Counted from the stretch's first letter, positions 43,052 to 51,490 are shown. The stretch is 64,000 nt of DNA from Intestinimonas massiliensis (ex Afouda et al. 2020) (GCF_900626285.1 NZ_LR131147.1:1158386-1222385); one strand, 5' to 3'. Translations and numbers: made by a program. Notes: generated by a model from the letters alone, not told the origin.

Positions 43052-44769
43052 GCCGCACCCTCTTTCTTTAGCTGAAGAACCGGCAAGCCCTTTTTGTCCC
43101 GCTTACTGCCTCCGTCCAGCCAGGCCAGCCACGGCTCCAGAATACCGGCGTACTTTACACTTGGCTTGACGGCTTCGTCGACATCGTTACGATAGCCGTG
43201 GATCTGCATAATTTGATTTCCGCTCATCTCAATGGTCACCAAAGGTTTACCAGGTTTCTTTCGGTCGCGGAGAAACAGGATTGTGGTGGTCCCCTTGATA
43301 TGGCGATCCGCGTAGCCGCCCACACAGTGGTGCAAAGCCTTCCCCTCTGCTGTAATTTCCATGGCTGACATCGGTGGACGGATCAGCCAGCGGTCAGTGC
43401 TGAAGGTATAACGGCTGACAAGGGTCTTCAGCCGCTTTAGGTACCGCTCCGACGTTTTCTTCTCACGGACCGCTCCGGCAGGCCCCATCATGCTCATGTG
43501 CTTGGCGTGTAGTTCTTTCGGCATCAGCCAGATGGGATTGGTCAAGTCATAGCCCAGCAGCGCAGCGTCCTCCAGGTAGTCCACCCATTCGGTGAGCAAG
43601 GTGCTGAGTGTCATCCGCTTCTGGCCTTTCCGTGTTTTTTCCTTCCGGATATAGGAAAGTAAACGTGCAGGCACCACCTTGTACCGGGCCATTTTGACCA
43701 CCAGACGTCCCATCACGCTGGACGCCTCTTTGCGCAGCTCCTCCAGGTCGGCAAAAGTGATTTTCAGCCCTGCCCGGCGCAGCCGCTTGTACCATACCAC
43801 CATGTCCAGCCTGTACTCAAAATAGGTTTTTTGAGCCAGCCAGTCTTTCAGCTCCGTGCGGCTCAGACCAAACGCTTTTTGGGGATCCGGCTCCGCCCAT
43901 CGGAAAGCAGCTTTATTCCACACTTTGTGCAGGATCAGGTCATCCACCGCCTTCTCAAGGCCCAGCTTCACCAGCATCTCCACCTGCCTCGGCCACTGGG
44001 TGCAAAGGGTAAGATAACGCATCAGCGTTGTTGTACGAGGAGGCTCTTTTTTCTCCCCCAAATAAGCCTCGGTCTGACAGTAGCGGAAGGGGCTGCTCTG
44101 CAATTCGTCTATATTGATCACGGTATATCCCATACCCTCAGCGGAGCACCAGCCGAAGGGCTCCCCTATGGGAAGGGGCAACTTGGTGGGTGGAGCATCC
44201 AACGACACATAGCCCGTCCATGGATATCCGTTAAAGAGGCGGCTAGCCTTTTCAGCCAGGCCAGGGAGAAAACGATAGACCCGCAGGAGACCCACCTGTG
44301 GGCGGGCAGTCAACGACTCCACATCTTTGTAAGACTTCCTGCTCTCATAGGCCATGGCCCACAGAGCACCCTCCCTTGCCCGCAGAACCACCACCCGATA
44401 ATAGGCGTACAGGTTATCCCGTTTCCCGGTGCGCCCCAGTTCTTTCACTTTTGCCTTCTTCCCACAGATGGGACAGGCAACCAGTTTCGGCTTTGGGGGA
44501 AGCTGCCCGCTCATAGCACCTATGTAGCATGCGTGTCCTTCCCAGGATTCCGGTTCCCGGTGGTGAGGCGCCTCCATCACCTCTTTCCAGGCATCATCCG
44601 TATCAGAAACATGGATATGCTGCCCACAGCAGGTAGTCCAGATTTCCCGGGTCTTCCGGCAGCGGAACAGGTAGGCTGGATAGATGTCGTTGATGCGCTC
44701 CAGATCTTCTTCCCGCAAACGCGGAGCATGCTTTGCCAGCCAAGTGGCCCGCGTGGCTTCTGATTGCAT
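43048..44769 (-). CDS. PcfJ-like protein
   Basis: This protein of 573 residues has an N-terminal zinc segment (CPICGKKAKVKELG) and a C-terminal PcfJ core (MSAMEITAEGKALHHCVGGYA, split near residue 485, then HIKGTTTILFLRD). PcfJ was named from conjugative plasmid pCF10. It is common in phages and elements beside PcfK, as here. The molecular function is not known. Confidence 0.82.
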   Translation of the reverse strand: MQSEATRATWLAKHAPRLREEDLERINDIYPAYLFRCRKTREIWTTCCGQHIHVSDTDDAWKEVMEAPHHREPESWEGHACYIGAMSGQLPPKPKLVACPICGKKAKVKELGRTGKRDNLYAYYRVVVLRAREGALWAMAYESRKSYKDVESLTARPQVGLLRVYRFLPGLAEKASRLFNGYPWTGYVSLDAPPTKLPLPIGEPFGWCSAEGMGYTVINIDELQSSPFRYCQTEAYLGEKKEPPRTTTLMRYLTLCTQWPRQVEMLVKLGLEKAVDDLILHKVWNKAAFRWAEPDPQKAFGLSRTELKDWLAQKTYFEYRLDMVVWYKRLRRAGLKITFADLEELRKEASSVMGRLVVKMARYKVVPARLLSYIRKEKTRKGQKRMTLSTLLTEWVDYLEDAALLGYDLTNPIWLMPKELHAKHMSMMGPAGAVREKKTSERYLKRLKTLVSRYTFSTDRWLIRPPMSAMEITAEGKALHHCVGGYADRHIKGTTTILFLRDRKKPGKPLVTIEMSGNQIMQIHGYRNDVDEAVKPSVKYAGILEPWLAWLDGGSKRDKKGLPVLQLKKEGAA

Positions 44770-44783
44770 CTCACTCGCCTCCC

Positions 44784-45137
44784 TCAGAAGAAGTCGGTCA
44801 GATCCAGCAGGATGCCCTTTTGATCCGCCTCGGGTTCCTCCGGCTCAAGCTGGATGGTCATGGTGAAGTTGACCCTGGCCCCGTCAAAGTAGAATGCTGC
44901 CGCCCGTCGATAAGCCTCCAGATCAGAGAGGGAGCTGCCCACCCCCTTGGCCACCGCTGCCATACAGTCCGGGAAGGAGCCACCCTGAGCCACCGCTTGG
45001 GCGAACTCCTCATTCTGGCGGCAGAACTCCAACAGAGCATCCCGGACAGCGGACTTCATGGCGGACTCCTTCTGGCCTTTGACCTTGTCGTATTCTTCCT
45101 TAAGGCGGGTTTCCGCCTGCTCATACCAAGTATTCAT
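44784..45137 (-). CDS. PcfK-like protein
   Basis: This helical protein of 117 residues has the family core REGSFPDCM-like GGSFPDCMAAVAKGVGSSLS and DLEAYRRAAAFYFDGA. The ATG at 45137 follows GGGAGGTG and overlaps the previous stop. It pairs with PcfJ. Confidence 0.82.
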   Translation of the reverse strand: MNTWYEQAETRLKEEYDKVKGQKESAMKSAVRDALLEFCRQNEEFAQAVAQGGSFPDCMAAVAKGVGSSLSDLEAYRRAAAFYFDGARVNFTMTIQLEPEEPEADQKGILLDLTDFF

Positions 45138-46105
45138 TCCGCACACCTCCCAATGGCATCTGCCAAGGCCCGCAGGGCCTTTTCCATGCCCTGGGCGGCG
45201 GTCTTGTCCACTCTGCCCCGGGCCTTGATCAGCAGGCCCCGCAGCTTGTTGGCCAGCTCCTGGCCCTGGTTGAACAACACCTCAAACTGGGCCAGTTCCT
45301 TATCCCCTGCCATGGCGGCCTTCTTCTCCGCTTTGGACTGTTCCTCCAGTTTCCGGCGGACCTCGGCCAGGGCCACTTCTGCATCCTGCCGCTGCTCCTC
45401 CGCCTTCTTTTTGGCCTCCTTGGCCTTATCCAGCTTAGCCTGCATCTCGGCGATGGCGTCGGCCCTGGCCTTGTCGATGGCAGACTGATCCACCACCGTC
45501 TCCACGGCCACTTCAACCGGCTTCTCCTTCAGTTCGGCCAGTTCCGCCTCCAGACGGGCAACGGCCTGCATGGCCTGCTCCCGATCCTCGTTGGCTCCAG
45601 ACAAACGGATATTGAGGAACTTCATATCCTCCGCCATCTTGTCCCGGGCCTGTTCCGCAGCCCGCTGATCCGCTGCGGCGTGTTCGGCGGCGGCCTTTGC
45701 CTCATCCCGCTCTTTGATGGCCTGCTCCAGCTGGCGAGTACTCATGTCGATGACATTATGATCCGCCATGAACTGATCTCGTTCTTCCGGTGGCAAAGCC
45801 AAAAGCGCCAATGCTTTGGAGGCCCCCAAATCGGAAAGCGCGTTCGTATTTGACCACTCCCGTGCCAAGCGCATAAAGTTCTGAGCTGTGCGCGGAGAAA
45901 ACTCCACTTTTTCGGTGAGCCATGGCAACCACTCGCCATGGGAGAGCATGTCTTTTGCCTCGATCAGGCACCGGCCAATGGTAAGGATTGCCTCTCCCCC
46001 GGCCCGCTTGGCGTCTAAAAGTTCCCCCGTAATCACCTCAATGGTACGACCCTCGGCAGCCTTGGTCATAGACTGGGCAACAATCCGACCTAAATTAGCC
46101 TTCAT
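45134..46105 (-). CDS. DUF3102 protein, probable ParA partner
   Basis: This protein of 323 residues has a DUF3102 N-terminus (AILTIGRCLIEAKDMLSHGEW, KVEFSPRTAQNFMRLAREW at about 65-85), like ParB-adjacent DNA-binding proteins. A long coiled coil follows (residues 125-270). Its start overlaps the ParA stop by 11 bases, which suggests a partition or replication complex with ParA. Confidence 0.8.
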   Translation of the reverse strand: MKANLGRIVAQSMTKAAEGRTIEVITGELLDAKRAGGEAILTIGRCLIEAKDMLSHGEWLPWLTEKVEFSPRTAQNFMRLAREWSNTNALSDLGASKALALLALPPEERDQFMADHNVIDMSTRQLEQAIKERDEAKAAAEHAAADQRAAEQARDKMAEDMKFLNIRLSGANEDREQAMQAVARLEAELAELKEKPVEVAVETVVDQSAIDKARADAIAEMQAKLDKAKEAKKKAEEQRQDAEVALAEVRRKLEEQSKAEKKAAMAGDKELAQFEVLFNQGQELANKLRGLLIKARGRVDKTAAQGMEKALRALADAIGRCAE

Positions 46106-46877
46106 GCTTGATGCCCTCCTTTTCCAGCAGCTCCGCCACCCAGGCCCGGTAATCCCGGGCGGCTGAGCAGAAGGGACTCCACTGCTGGACCGCCATCCGG
46201 GCCCAGGAGCTCTCCGGTACCTTGTCGGTGCGGCGGATCACGGTATCGTAGACCGGCACATGTCCCTCCTCCCGGAGGTAGGCCACCGAATCCTCCACCA
46301 CCGGGCTGCGGTGCCACTGATTGACCAGAATCCCGGCCACCCGCAGTTCCGGATGGAGGGAGCGCAGGCTGGCGATCTGATCCACCAGATCACCCACGCC
46401 GGTGACCGAGCAGGCGTCGGACAGCACGGGGATAATGACGGCGTCGCTGGCCAGGATGGCGGACACACAGGCGGCGGACAGGTTGGGCGGACAGTCTATG
46501 ACCATCACGTCATAGGCCTCGTCCTCCTCCATGGCCTCCCGCATATCCCGCACAGCACGGTAGCACCGCCCCCGGTCCCCCCCGGCGGCCTCCAGATCCA
46601 GAGCCCACAGGTCCTCCGCCGCCGGGAGCACGTCCAGCCCGGGTACATCGGTATGTATCGCCAGCTCGTCGTAGCAGATCGCGTACCCCCGCAGCAGAGC
46701 GCCCAGGCCGGCGTACTCGCCGGGAGGCAGCAGAATCTGGGTGGCGTTGGCCTGCCCGTCGGCGTCCACCAGCAGCACCCGCAGGCCGCAGCTGGTGGCC
46801 AGCACATAGGCCAGATTGACAGCGGTGGTGGTCTTCCCCACCCCGCCCTTTCGATTCACGATTGCAAAGGTTTTCAT
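46095..46877 (-). CDS. parA: ParA-family ATPase
   Basis: This protein of 260 residues has the deviant Walker A NRKGGVGKTTTAVNLA at the N-terminus, Walker A' VLLVDADGQANATQ and Walker B DVMVIDCPPNLSAA. The ATG at 46877 is nine bases from GGAGG. It may partition a plasmid-like form of the phage genome or work in replication. The TTG two codons earlier is not used. Confidence 0.92.
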   Translation of the reverse strand: MKTFAIVNRKGGVGKTTTAVNLAYVLATSCGLRVLLVDADGQANATQILLPPGEYAGLGALLRGYAICYDELAIHTDVPGLDVLPAAEDLWALDLEAAGGDRGRCYRAVRDMREAMEEDEAYDVMVIDCPPNLSAACVSAILASDAVIIPVLSDACSVTGVGDLVDQIASLRSLHPELRVAGILVNQWHRSPVVEDSVAYLREEGHVPVYDTVIRRTDKVPESSWARMAVQQWSPFCSAARDYRAWVAELLEKEGIKHEG

Positions 46878-46897
46878 GCTCAAAATCCTCCTTTTGC

Positions 46898-48310
46898 TTA
46901 TTCCGGCTTTGCCTGCCCGTCGGCACCACCGGTCTGATTTTGTTCGGTCGGCCTGAAAGGGTCATCTGGATCGTCGGCATAGATCCCCTCCCAGAAGCTG
47001 TCTGCAAAGCTGACCTGCTTGTACTGCCTGGGCCGTTTAAAGGGAGTCACCTTGGGCGCCGCCTGATCCACCACGGACTGGCGGAACCGCTGATAGGCCC
47101 CGTCAAAGGCGAGGTACATCCGCCCCCGCTCTCCGTCCTTGTTCTTGGCCAGCTTGAGCACCCGGCGGCTCTCGTTGGGCTTGGACGGGTCCTCCAGGTA
47201 GAGCAGCAGGATGGCGTCGGCGTCCTGCTCGATCTGCCCGGATTCCCGCAGGTCGCTCATGGTGGGCTCGATATACTTGCTCTCGTCCCTGGTCTTTTCC
47301 GACCGTGTCAGCTGGGACAGGGCCACCACCAGCACACCGTTTCCGTGGGCCATCTGCTGAAACGTCCGGCTGATGGCGGACACCTGCTCGGTGCGGTTGG
47401 CCTTCCTGGTCTCCGGCTCCACGATCTGGAGATAGTCCACATAGACGATCTGGTACCGGTTGGCCAGGGCATCTGCACGGATGTCACTGGCAGTCATGCC
47501 GGAGGCGTCGACCAGCTCCAGCTGGTGCTTGATAATCTTGGGAGCCGCGTCGGCCGCCTGGGCCCACTCCTCCTCCGTGAGGGAACCCCGCTTGATGGCA
47601 GCCATCTCAATCCCCGCCATGTTGGAGATCAGCCGGTCGGCCAGCTTATAACGGCTGGTCTCCAGAGAGTAAAATCCCACCCGCTTGGCCTCGCTCTGAT
47701 GGTAGGCGAAGGACACCGCCAGGGCGGTCTTACCGGCAGAGGGGTAGCCCCCCAGCACCACCATGTCCCCCAGGTCCGCAAAGAGCTGCTCGTCCAGCTT
47801 GGACAGGCCCCAGGTCATGTACCGGTGGGGCGTGGTGTGCCGCTGCCAGAAGGACTGGAGCATCTGCTCCATGTTCATCCTCCGCACGTCCTGCCGCTCC
47901 ACGGTGAGGGCCTGTAGCTTGTCCAGCCCCCGGCGAAGCTCCTCCATATCCCGGGCCTCGGCCAATTCCTGGGCAATCCCCCGGCCCTGAACCACCCGGG
48001 CCTGCTCCTGCATCCGGGGCACATACTCCCAGATGTTCGCGGCGGTGGGGGTGTCCTCCATGATCTGGATCAGCAGCTTACTCCAGTCCTCTCCCCCGCC
48101 CAGCCGGTCCCGGACGGTCACCGGGTCCACCGGCCTGCCGCTGACGAACTGGGCCCGGATGGCCAGGAAAATCTGCCGGTAGGTATCATCCAGGAAGTCC
48201 CGCTCCGACACCTTGCTGAGCACCGGTCCGATCAGCTTGTCCTCAATGAGCAGCGCACCCAGCACGGCCTCCTGGTTGGAGAGGCGGTCGTTGGCCTCCA
48301 GGCTCACCAT
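46898..48310 (-). CDS. dnaB: Replicative DNA helicase DnaB
   Basis: This protein of 470 residues has the DnaB N-terminal domain (NQEAVLGALLIEDKLIGPVL) and RecA-like core: Walker A GGYPSAGKTALAV (about 187), Walker B IVYVDYLQIV, VVALSQLTRS and SGQIEQDADAILLLY. The start overlaps the initiator stop. It unwinds DNA at the phage origin. Confidence 0.94.
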   Translation of the reverse strand: MVSLEANDRLSNQEAVLGALLIEDKLIGPVLSKVSERDFLDDTYRQIFLAIRAQFVSGRPVDPVTVRDRLGGGEDWSKLLIQIMEDTPTAANIWEYVPRMQEQARVVQGRGIAQELAEARDMEELRRGLDKLQALTVERQDVRRMNMEQMLQSFWQRHTTPHRYMTWGLSKLDEQLFADLGDMVVLGGYPSAGKTALAVSFAYHQSEAKRVGFYSLETSRYKLADRLISNMAGIEMAAIKRGSLTEEEWAQAADAAPKIIKHQLELVDASGMTASDIRADALANRYQIVYVDYLQIVEPETRKANRTEQVSAISRTFQQMAHGNGVLVVALSQLTRSEKTRDESKYIEPTMSDLRESGQIEQDADAILLLYLEDPSKPNESRRVLKLAKNKDGERGRMYLAFDGAYQRFRQSVVDQAAPKVTPFKRPRQYKQVSFADSFWEGIYADDPDDPFRPTEQNQTGGADGQAKPE

Positions 48311-49152
48311 GTGGGCACCTCCTCACGCTGCACCACCTGTACAGCCGGAGAGCCAGACGCCGGCAGCTGGGACGGCACGTCCTCCCACCGGCGCTTGCGC
48401 AGCCACCGGCAGGCGTAGGGGATGCCGATGCCTCTTTGCCACTCCTCGCTGGCCATCTGCCGGACCAGCGCCCGGGCCATTCGGTCAATGAGGGCATCAT
48501 CCGGCCGGAGCTTGTCCCACTCCGCCACTGCTCCCATCCTGTCCTCCCCTCTCGGGTAGTAGTTCCAGAATGCCTCGAACCGTTCCGGCTTCCAGGTCGG
48601 CTCCGACTTTGGACTCCGCTGTCGCTTTTTTCGCACGGGCTTGTCCCCTTGGGGGACTATAGGGGGTATATTATCTAACTGGTCAGTAACTGTTTCCTTA
48701 TTACATTTCCCCGTCTGGTGAAATGGTTGTCCCGATTCGGTGAAATGCATTTCACCAGATGGTGAAATGGGCGCTTCCGGTGCTTCCAGCTCCGGCGGCT
48801 CCATATCACCTTCCGGTGAAATGGGAACTGAGAGGAGTCCATACACCTCCAGCACACTGTCCGTCAGGGCGTACCACACGGTCCGGTCCGTCTTGTCCTG
48901 GCTGAAGTTACCGGTGAGCAGTACTCCCTCCTCCCTCAGCTTGGCCACGATTCGCTCCACCTGCCGGCGGGTCCAGAACGGGAACAGCTTGGCCAAAGCC
49001 TCCAGAGTGTTGTATGTCCAAGTACGTCCCTCGTGAAAGTGCCGCCCGTTGGCCTGGTTCTTGGCAATCCAGAAGGCCATGGCGTGGAGGAAGATGGCTC
49101 CATTCACTCCATGGTGTTGAGCCAGCTCGGCATTGAAATGATATTCCGTCAT
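48304..49152 (-). CDS. Replication initiator with helix-turn-helix (O-like)
   Basis: This protein of 282 residues has a winged-helix N-terminus (AIFLHAMAFWIAKNQANG, then LAKLFPFWTRRQVERIVAKL) and a C-terminal DnaD/DnaT-like basic part (FEAFWNYYPRGEDRMGAVAEW). Between them a low-complexity linker repeats ISPEGDM, ISPSGEM and HFTESGQ. The linker is the coding readout of DNA iterons (48704-48823), the likely origin. It sits directly before dnaB, as lambda O before P. Confidence 0.82.
   Translation of the reverse strand: MTEYHFNAELAQHHGVNGAIFLHAMAFWIAKNQANGRHFHEGRTWTYNTLEALAKLFPFWTRRQVERIVAKLREEGVLLTGNFSQDKTDRTVWYALTDSVLEVYGLLSVPISPEGDMEPPELEAPEAPISPSGEMHFTESGQPFHQTGKCNKETVTDQLDNIPPIVPQGDKPVRKKRQRSPKSEPTWKPERFEAFWNYYPRGEDRMGAVAEWDKLRPDDALIDRMARALVRQMASEEWQRGIGIPYACRWLRKRRWEDVPSQLPASGSPAVQVVQREEVPTW
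48704..48823. repeat. Iterons of a putative phage replication origin inside the initiator gene
   Basis: Three 22-base inverted repeats of the form CATTTCACC-N4-GGTGAAATG lie at 48704-48725, 48748-48769 (perfect) and 48802-48823. A further GGTGAAATG half stands at 48739-48747, back to back with the second. Placement in the linker of the initiator matches lambda-type origins. Confidence 0.75.
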
Positions 49153-49403
49153 GGCTCACCGTCCTCTCGCAGCCTGACCCACCGCAAGATATAATGCTTG
49201 CATAGCCCTGCCATGGTCACGGTGGAGCCGCAGCCTCTCAAGTATGTATGTCCCTGGAAGCTTTCCATACGCCCAACATAATACCGCTCGCTGCGGGCCT
49301 GCGTCTTGGGGATCATGTGCAGGACGATCAACTCGCCGTCAAATGGCCCCAGCTGGGCCCTCCGCCGCAGATCCAGCGGCTGCCACTGATTGGTGCTCCA
49401 CAT
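49149..49403 (-). CDS. Small phage protein of unknown function
   Basis: This protein of 84 residues begins MWSTNQWQPLDLRRRAQLGP. It has an SH3-like strand-rich middle (YVGRMESFQGHTYLRG). The start is ATG at 49403 behind GGGGAGGG, and the stop overlaps the initiator start. Confidence 0.6.
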   Translation of the reverse strand: MWSTNQWQPLDLRRRAQLGPFDGELIVLHMIPKTQARSERYYVGRMESFQGHTYLRGCGSTVTMAGLCKHYILRWVRLREDGEP

Positions 49404-49417
49404 TTTGATCCCTCCCC

Positions 49418-49516
49418 TTGCAAATTCAGGCCTTTTGTGTTATCATAATTATGGTTTTCATGCACGAAACCATTGTTTGGTCCTGCTGTCTGTGCCCGCA
49501 GACAGCGGGGCCTCTT
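49418..49516 (+). ncRNA. Candidate small RNA with promoter and terminator
   Basis: On the plus strand, TTGCAA (49418-49423) and TATCAT (49441-49446) are 17 bases apart. They are followed by a short hairpin with ATGGTTT/AAACCAT arms and a strong stem (GCTGTCTG/CAGACAGC with more pairs) running into TCTTTTTA. A transcript of about 65 nt is predicted, antisense to the start of the minus-strand early operon. No protein is encoded. Confidence 0.45.
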
Positions 49517-49517
49517 T

Positions 49518-49790
49518 TTATGCCTTCGCACCGGGCCCACCCTCCTTCTTGTCGGGAGAAAGCCCGGCCATGTCCAGCATCCGCCAGACGGCCAGCAGAG
49601 GCAGCTGGCATGGTTCCCCGTTGATGACCTTGCTCAGGGTCCTTGGGTTGATCCCCAGAGCCTTGGCCTGCTGGGCAAAGGTGATCCGATGGACGGCCTT
49701 ATAGATCAGCAAGCCATCTGACAGGGCTTTGTGCCTGTCCGCGATCTTGGCCGCCTCGCGCTGGGCGGCGGTCAGGGCAACTCTCGGCAT
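49518..49790 (-). CDS. Helix-turn-helix protein
   Basis: This protein of 90 residues begins MPRVALTAAQREAAK and has an HTH (FAQQAKALGINPRTLSKVING, about residues 40-60). ATG at 49790 follows GGAGGAAC and overlaps the preceding gene. It is probably an early regulator. Confidence 0.75.
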   Translation of the reverse strand: MPRVALTAAQREAAKIADRHKALSDGLLIYKAVHRITFAQQAKALGINPRTLSKVINGEPCQLPLLAVWRMLDMAGLSPDKKEGGPGAKA

Positions 49791-50245
49791 ATTGTTCCTC
49801 CTTCCTGTCGGGCGCACCGCAGCTCCATAATGCTTTCCATGAGGCCCTGCAACTTCTCCTGAATGGAATCAAACTCCGACCTTTCGGTAGGATCAACAAT
49901 GTTATCCTCTGCGATCCTAAGTAATCGCCGGAGGCTGTTGGCAGCCATAAAGGCATCAAAGCGATTGTCCAGTTTCACGCTGGCCTCCAGAACGGACTTG
50001 GGCTGGATCTCCGGCACCACACGGTTATACAGGTTATTTGTGGAATGGACATGCCGGACGATCAGGCTCAGATCGTTGTACAGAATGGACATCAGCTCCA
50101 CCACATCATTGGATGGAATCCGCTGGCCGGTCTCATATGCCCTCAGGCTCTCCACGCTGATGCCCAGCCGCTCCGCTGCCGCTTCCTGCGTCAGTCCGGC
50201 AGCCTTACGATAGGTTTTGTAAGTATTCCGGTTCTCCTCCGGCAT
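49772..50245 (-). CDS. XRE-family regulator
   Basis: This protein of 157 residues has an N-terminal XRE HTH (YRKAAGLTQEAAAERLGISV, then LRAYETGQRIPSNDVV) and a helical C-terminal region. The start follows GAGGAGGG. It is the second of the minus-strand control genes, which points to control of the early-to-late switch. Confidence 0.82.
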   Translation of the reverse strand: MPEENRNTYKTYRKAAGLTQEAAAERLGISVESLRAYETGQRIPSNDVVELMSILYNDLSLIVRHVHSTNNLYNRVVPEIQPKSVLEASVKLDNRFDAFMAANSLRRLLRIAEDNIVDPTERSEFDSIQEKLQGLMESIMELRCARQEGGTICRELP

Positions 50246-50344
50246 GGTTATTCCCTCCTCATTGGGGTAAAATGGTTATAAGATCAGCTGGCCTCCCGCT
50301 CTTCCGGCCTGGCCCGGCCATAGAGGGCGTCAAATGGCTGTATC

Positions 50345-50373
50345 TTGCTCCCCTCCACCGCCAGTGGTAAAAT
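50345..50373 (+). promoter_or_regulatory. Promoter of the small plus-strand gene at 50400
   Basis: TTGCTC (50345-50350) and TAAAAT (50368-50373) are 17 bases apart. A GGAGGAGGTGA ribosome site and an ATG follow. Confidence 0.55.
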
Positions 50374-50399
50374 GTGGGCGGTAGGGAGGAGGTGAAATT

Positions 50400-50597
50400 A
50401 TGCGTCAGTTGAGCACCAACGAATTGGATCAAATCGAGAGAGCCGTATTGGAACAGCTTAATGCTAGCGACGAAGGCCAGGGGGCGGAAGCGATGGCTAA
50501 CGCCGTCACAAAACTGTCTGCCAGGGTATGCCGGCTCATGCTCCAGGAATACCAGCGTGCAGCTTCTGATCCAGAGCATCAGCAATCTGATTCATAA
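50400..50597 (+). CDS. Small helical protein of unknown function in the control region
   Basis: This protein of 65 residues begins MRQLSTNELDQIERAVLEQL and is strongly helical and acidic. It has an almost perfect ribosome site (GGAGGAGGTGA) and its own promoter. It faces the minus-strand control genes. No family is recognised. It might be an antirepressor or inhibitor. Confidence 0.6.
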   Translation: MRQLSTNELDQIERAVLEQLNASDEGQGAEAMANAVTKLSARVCRLMLQEYQRAASDPEHQQSDS

Positions 50598-50703
50598 CCT
50601 GATTATTCAGGTCCGCCTGCGGCGTTTGTAGCTCCATTACAAACGCCGCAATTTCATCTGGGGTCCCAATAATCCGCATTTCCATCCCCGCTCACCTTCT
50701 TTC

Positions 50704-50919
50704 TCAGCTCGCCGCATAGTTTCCATCCTTGGATATTTCCCGGCCATAGAGGGCGTCGATAGTGCAGTGAAGCAGATCAGCCAATGCCGGGAGTTTGTCC
50801 GCATTGGGCTTTGCCATACCCAGCTCCCACTTCCGCACAGCAACAACCGAAACGCCCAGACGATCCGCTAACTGTACCCTGGTCAACCCCATGGCCTCTC
50901 TAAGTTCCTTGATCCTCAT
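50704..50919 (-). CDS. Cro-like XRE regulator
   Basis: This protein of 71 residues is mostly a single HTH (LTRVQLADRLGVSVVAVRKWE). It is transcribed away from the S24 repressor, so it is the Cro counterpart. The ATG at 50919 follows AAAGGAGGTGAGG. The bases 50598-50703 between it and the next gene hold nothing clear. Confidence 0.82.
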   Translation of the reverse strand: MRIKELREAMGLTRVQLADRLGVSVVAVRKWELGMAKPNADKLPALADLLHCTIDALYGREISKDGNYAAS

Positions 50920-50954
50920 ACAGCCTCACCTCCTTTGGGGCTTGTTCATATTTC

Positions 50955-51131
50955 TTCCATGTGATAGAATAAAACCACAGGTTTCCGGCGATAGGCTACG
51001 CCGAGCCGAGCCCTTTAGAGGGAAGGCGTAACGACTGGACACGGAGCATCCCACCGGGATGAAGGCACAGTCTGAACTCATAGGTAACTATGAGAGGCGG
51101 GCAGAAATGACCCGTCCCTGCTTGTAGCAGA
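50955..51131 (+). ncRNA. Group I intron catalytic core (possible truncated intron)
   Basis: On the plus strand the order of paired elements matches a group I ribozyme of the IC3 type. P5 has GGCG/CGCC arms (50987-50990, 50999-51002) followed by GAGCC. A P6-like CCCT/AGGG lies at 51011-51022. The P7 5' arm GACTG is at 51033-51037. P8 CATCCC/GGGATG spans 51047-51061. AAGGCACAGTC gives the P7 3' arm at 51068-51072. P9 has arms CTCATAG and CTATGAG with a GTAA tetraloop (51077-51094). P3 can form between TTCC..GTG near 50955 and CACGGAG near 51041. A P1/P2 with a 5' splice site is not found. Confidence 0.6.
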
Positions 51132-51143
51132 GTAACAATTTGG

Positions 51144-51344
51144 ATGTCCATCGGTATTTCTGGCATGTCTAAGGCCCTTTGTGACTACGAAGGCATTGGC
51201 TCTGCCCTGCGCGAAGCTAATAGCCTCATGGAAGGTATTTCCGAGGCTACTTCTGGTTTCACCCGTTCCCTCAACTTTATGCCTACTGACGACGAGGTGA
51301 ATTATCGCCCTGCTGCCTGGCAACAGGCGGTTTGCACTCCGTAA
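51144..51344 (+). CDS. Short ORF next to the intron-like RNA (uncertain)
   Basis: This ORF of 66 residues starts MSIGISGMSKALCDYEGIGS directly after the intron-like RNA. No ribosome site is seen. It may be the 3' exon of a split gene or chance. Confidence 0.3.
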   Translation: MSIGISGMSKALCDYEGIGSALREANSLMEGISEATSGFTRSLNFMPTDDEVNYRPAAWQQAVCTP

Positions 51345-51400
51345 ATTCGGCGGACACCTACCCGACCGGCAACCTGTGGTTTCATTCTGGCATAATCATA

Positions 51401-51447
51401 ATCCGTAAATTTATGTTTGTCAATTCAATATCCTTAAATTTATGTTT
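51401..51447. promoter_or_regulatory. Two operator-like direct repeats upstream of the repressor
   Basis: The 18-base elements at 51401-51418 and 51430-51447 differ in one base, and each contains palindromic TAAATTTA. They lie 29 bases apart. Their place fits binding by the S24 repressor or Cro. Confidence 0.6.
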
Positions 51448-51448
51448 T

Positions 51449-51477
51449 TTGTCATTCTGTCAAATTCTTTATATAAG
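51449..51477 (+). promoter_or_regulatory. Repressor promoter
   Basis: TTGTCA (51449-51454) and TATAAG (51472-51477) have a 17-base spacer. A second set (TTGTCA 51417-51422, TTATGT 51440-51445) overlaps the operator repeats. The start codon is only about seven bases beyond the first predicted transcript start. Confidence 0.6.
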
Positions 51478-51490
51478 GGTGTGTTTTCCC

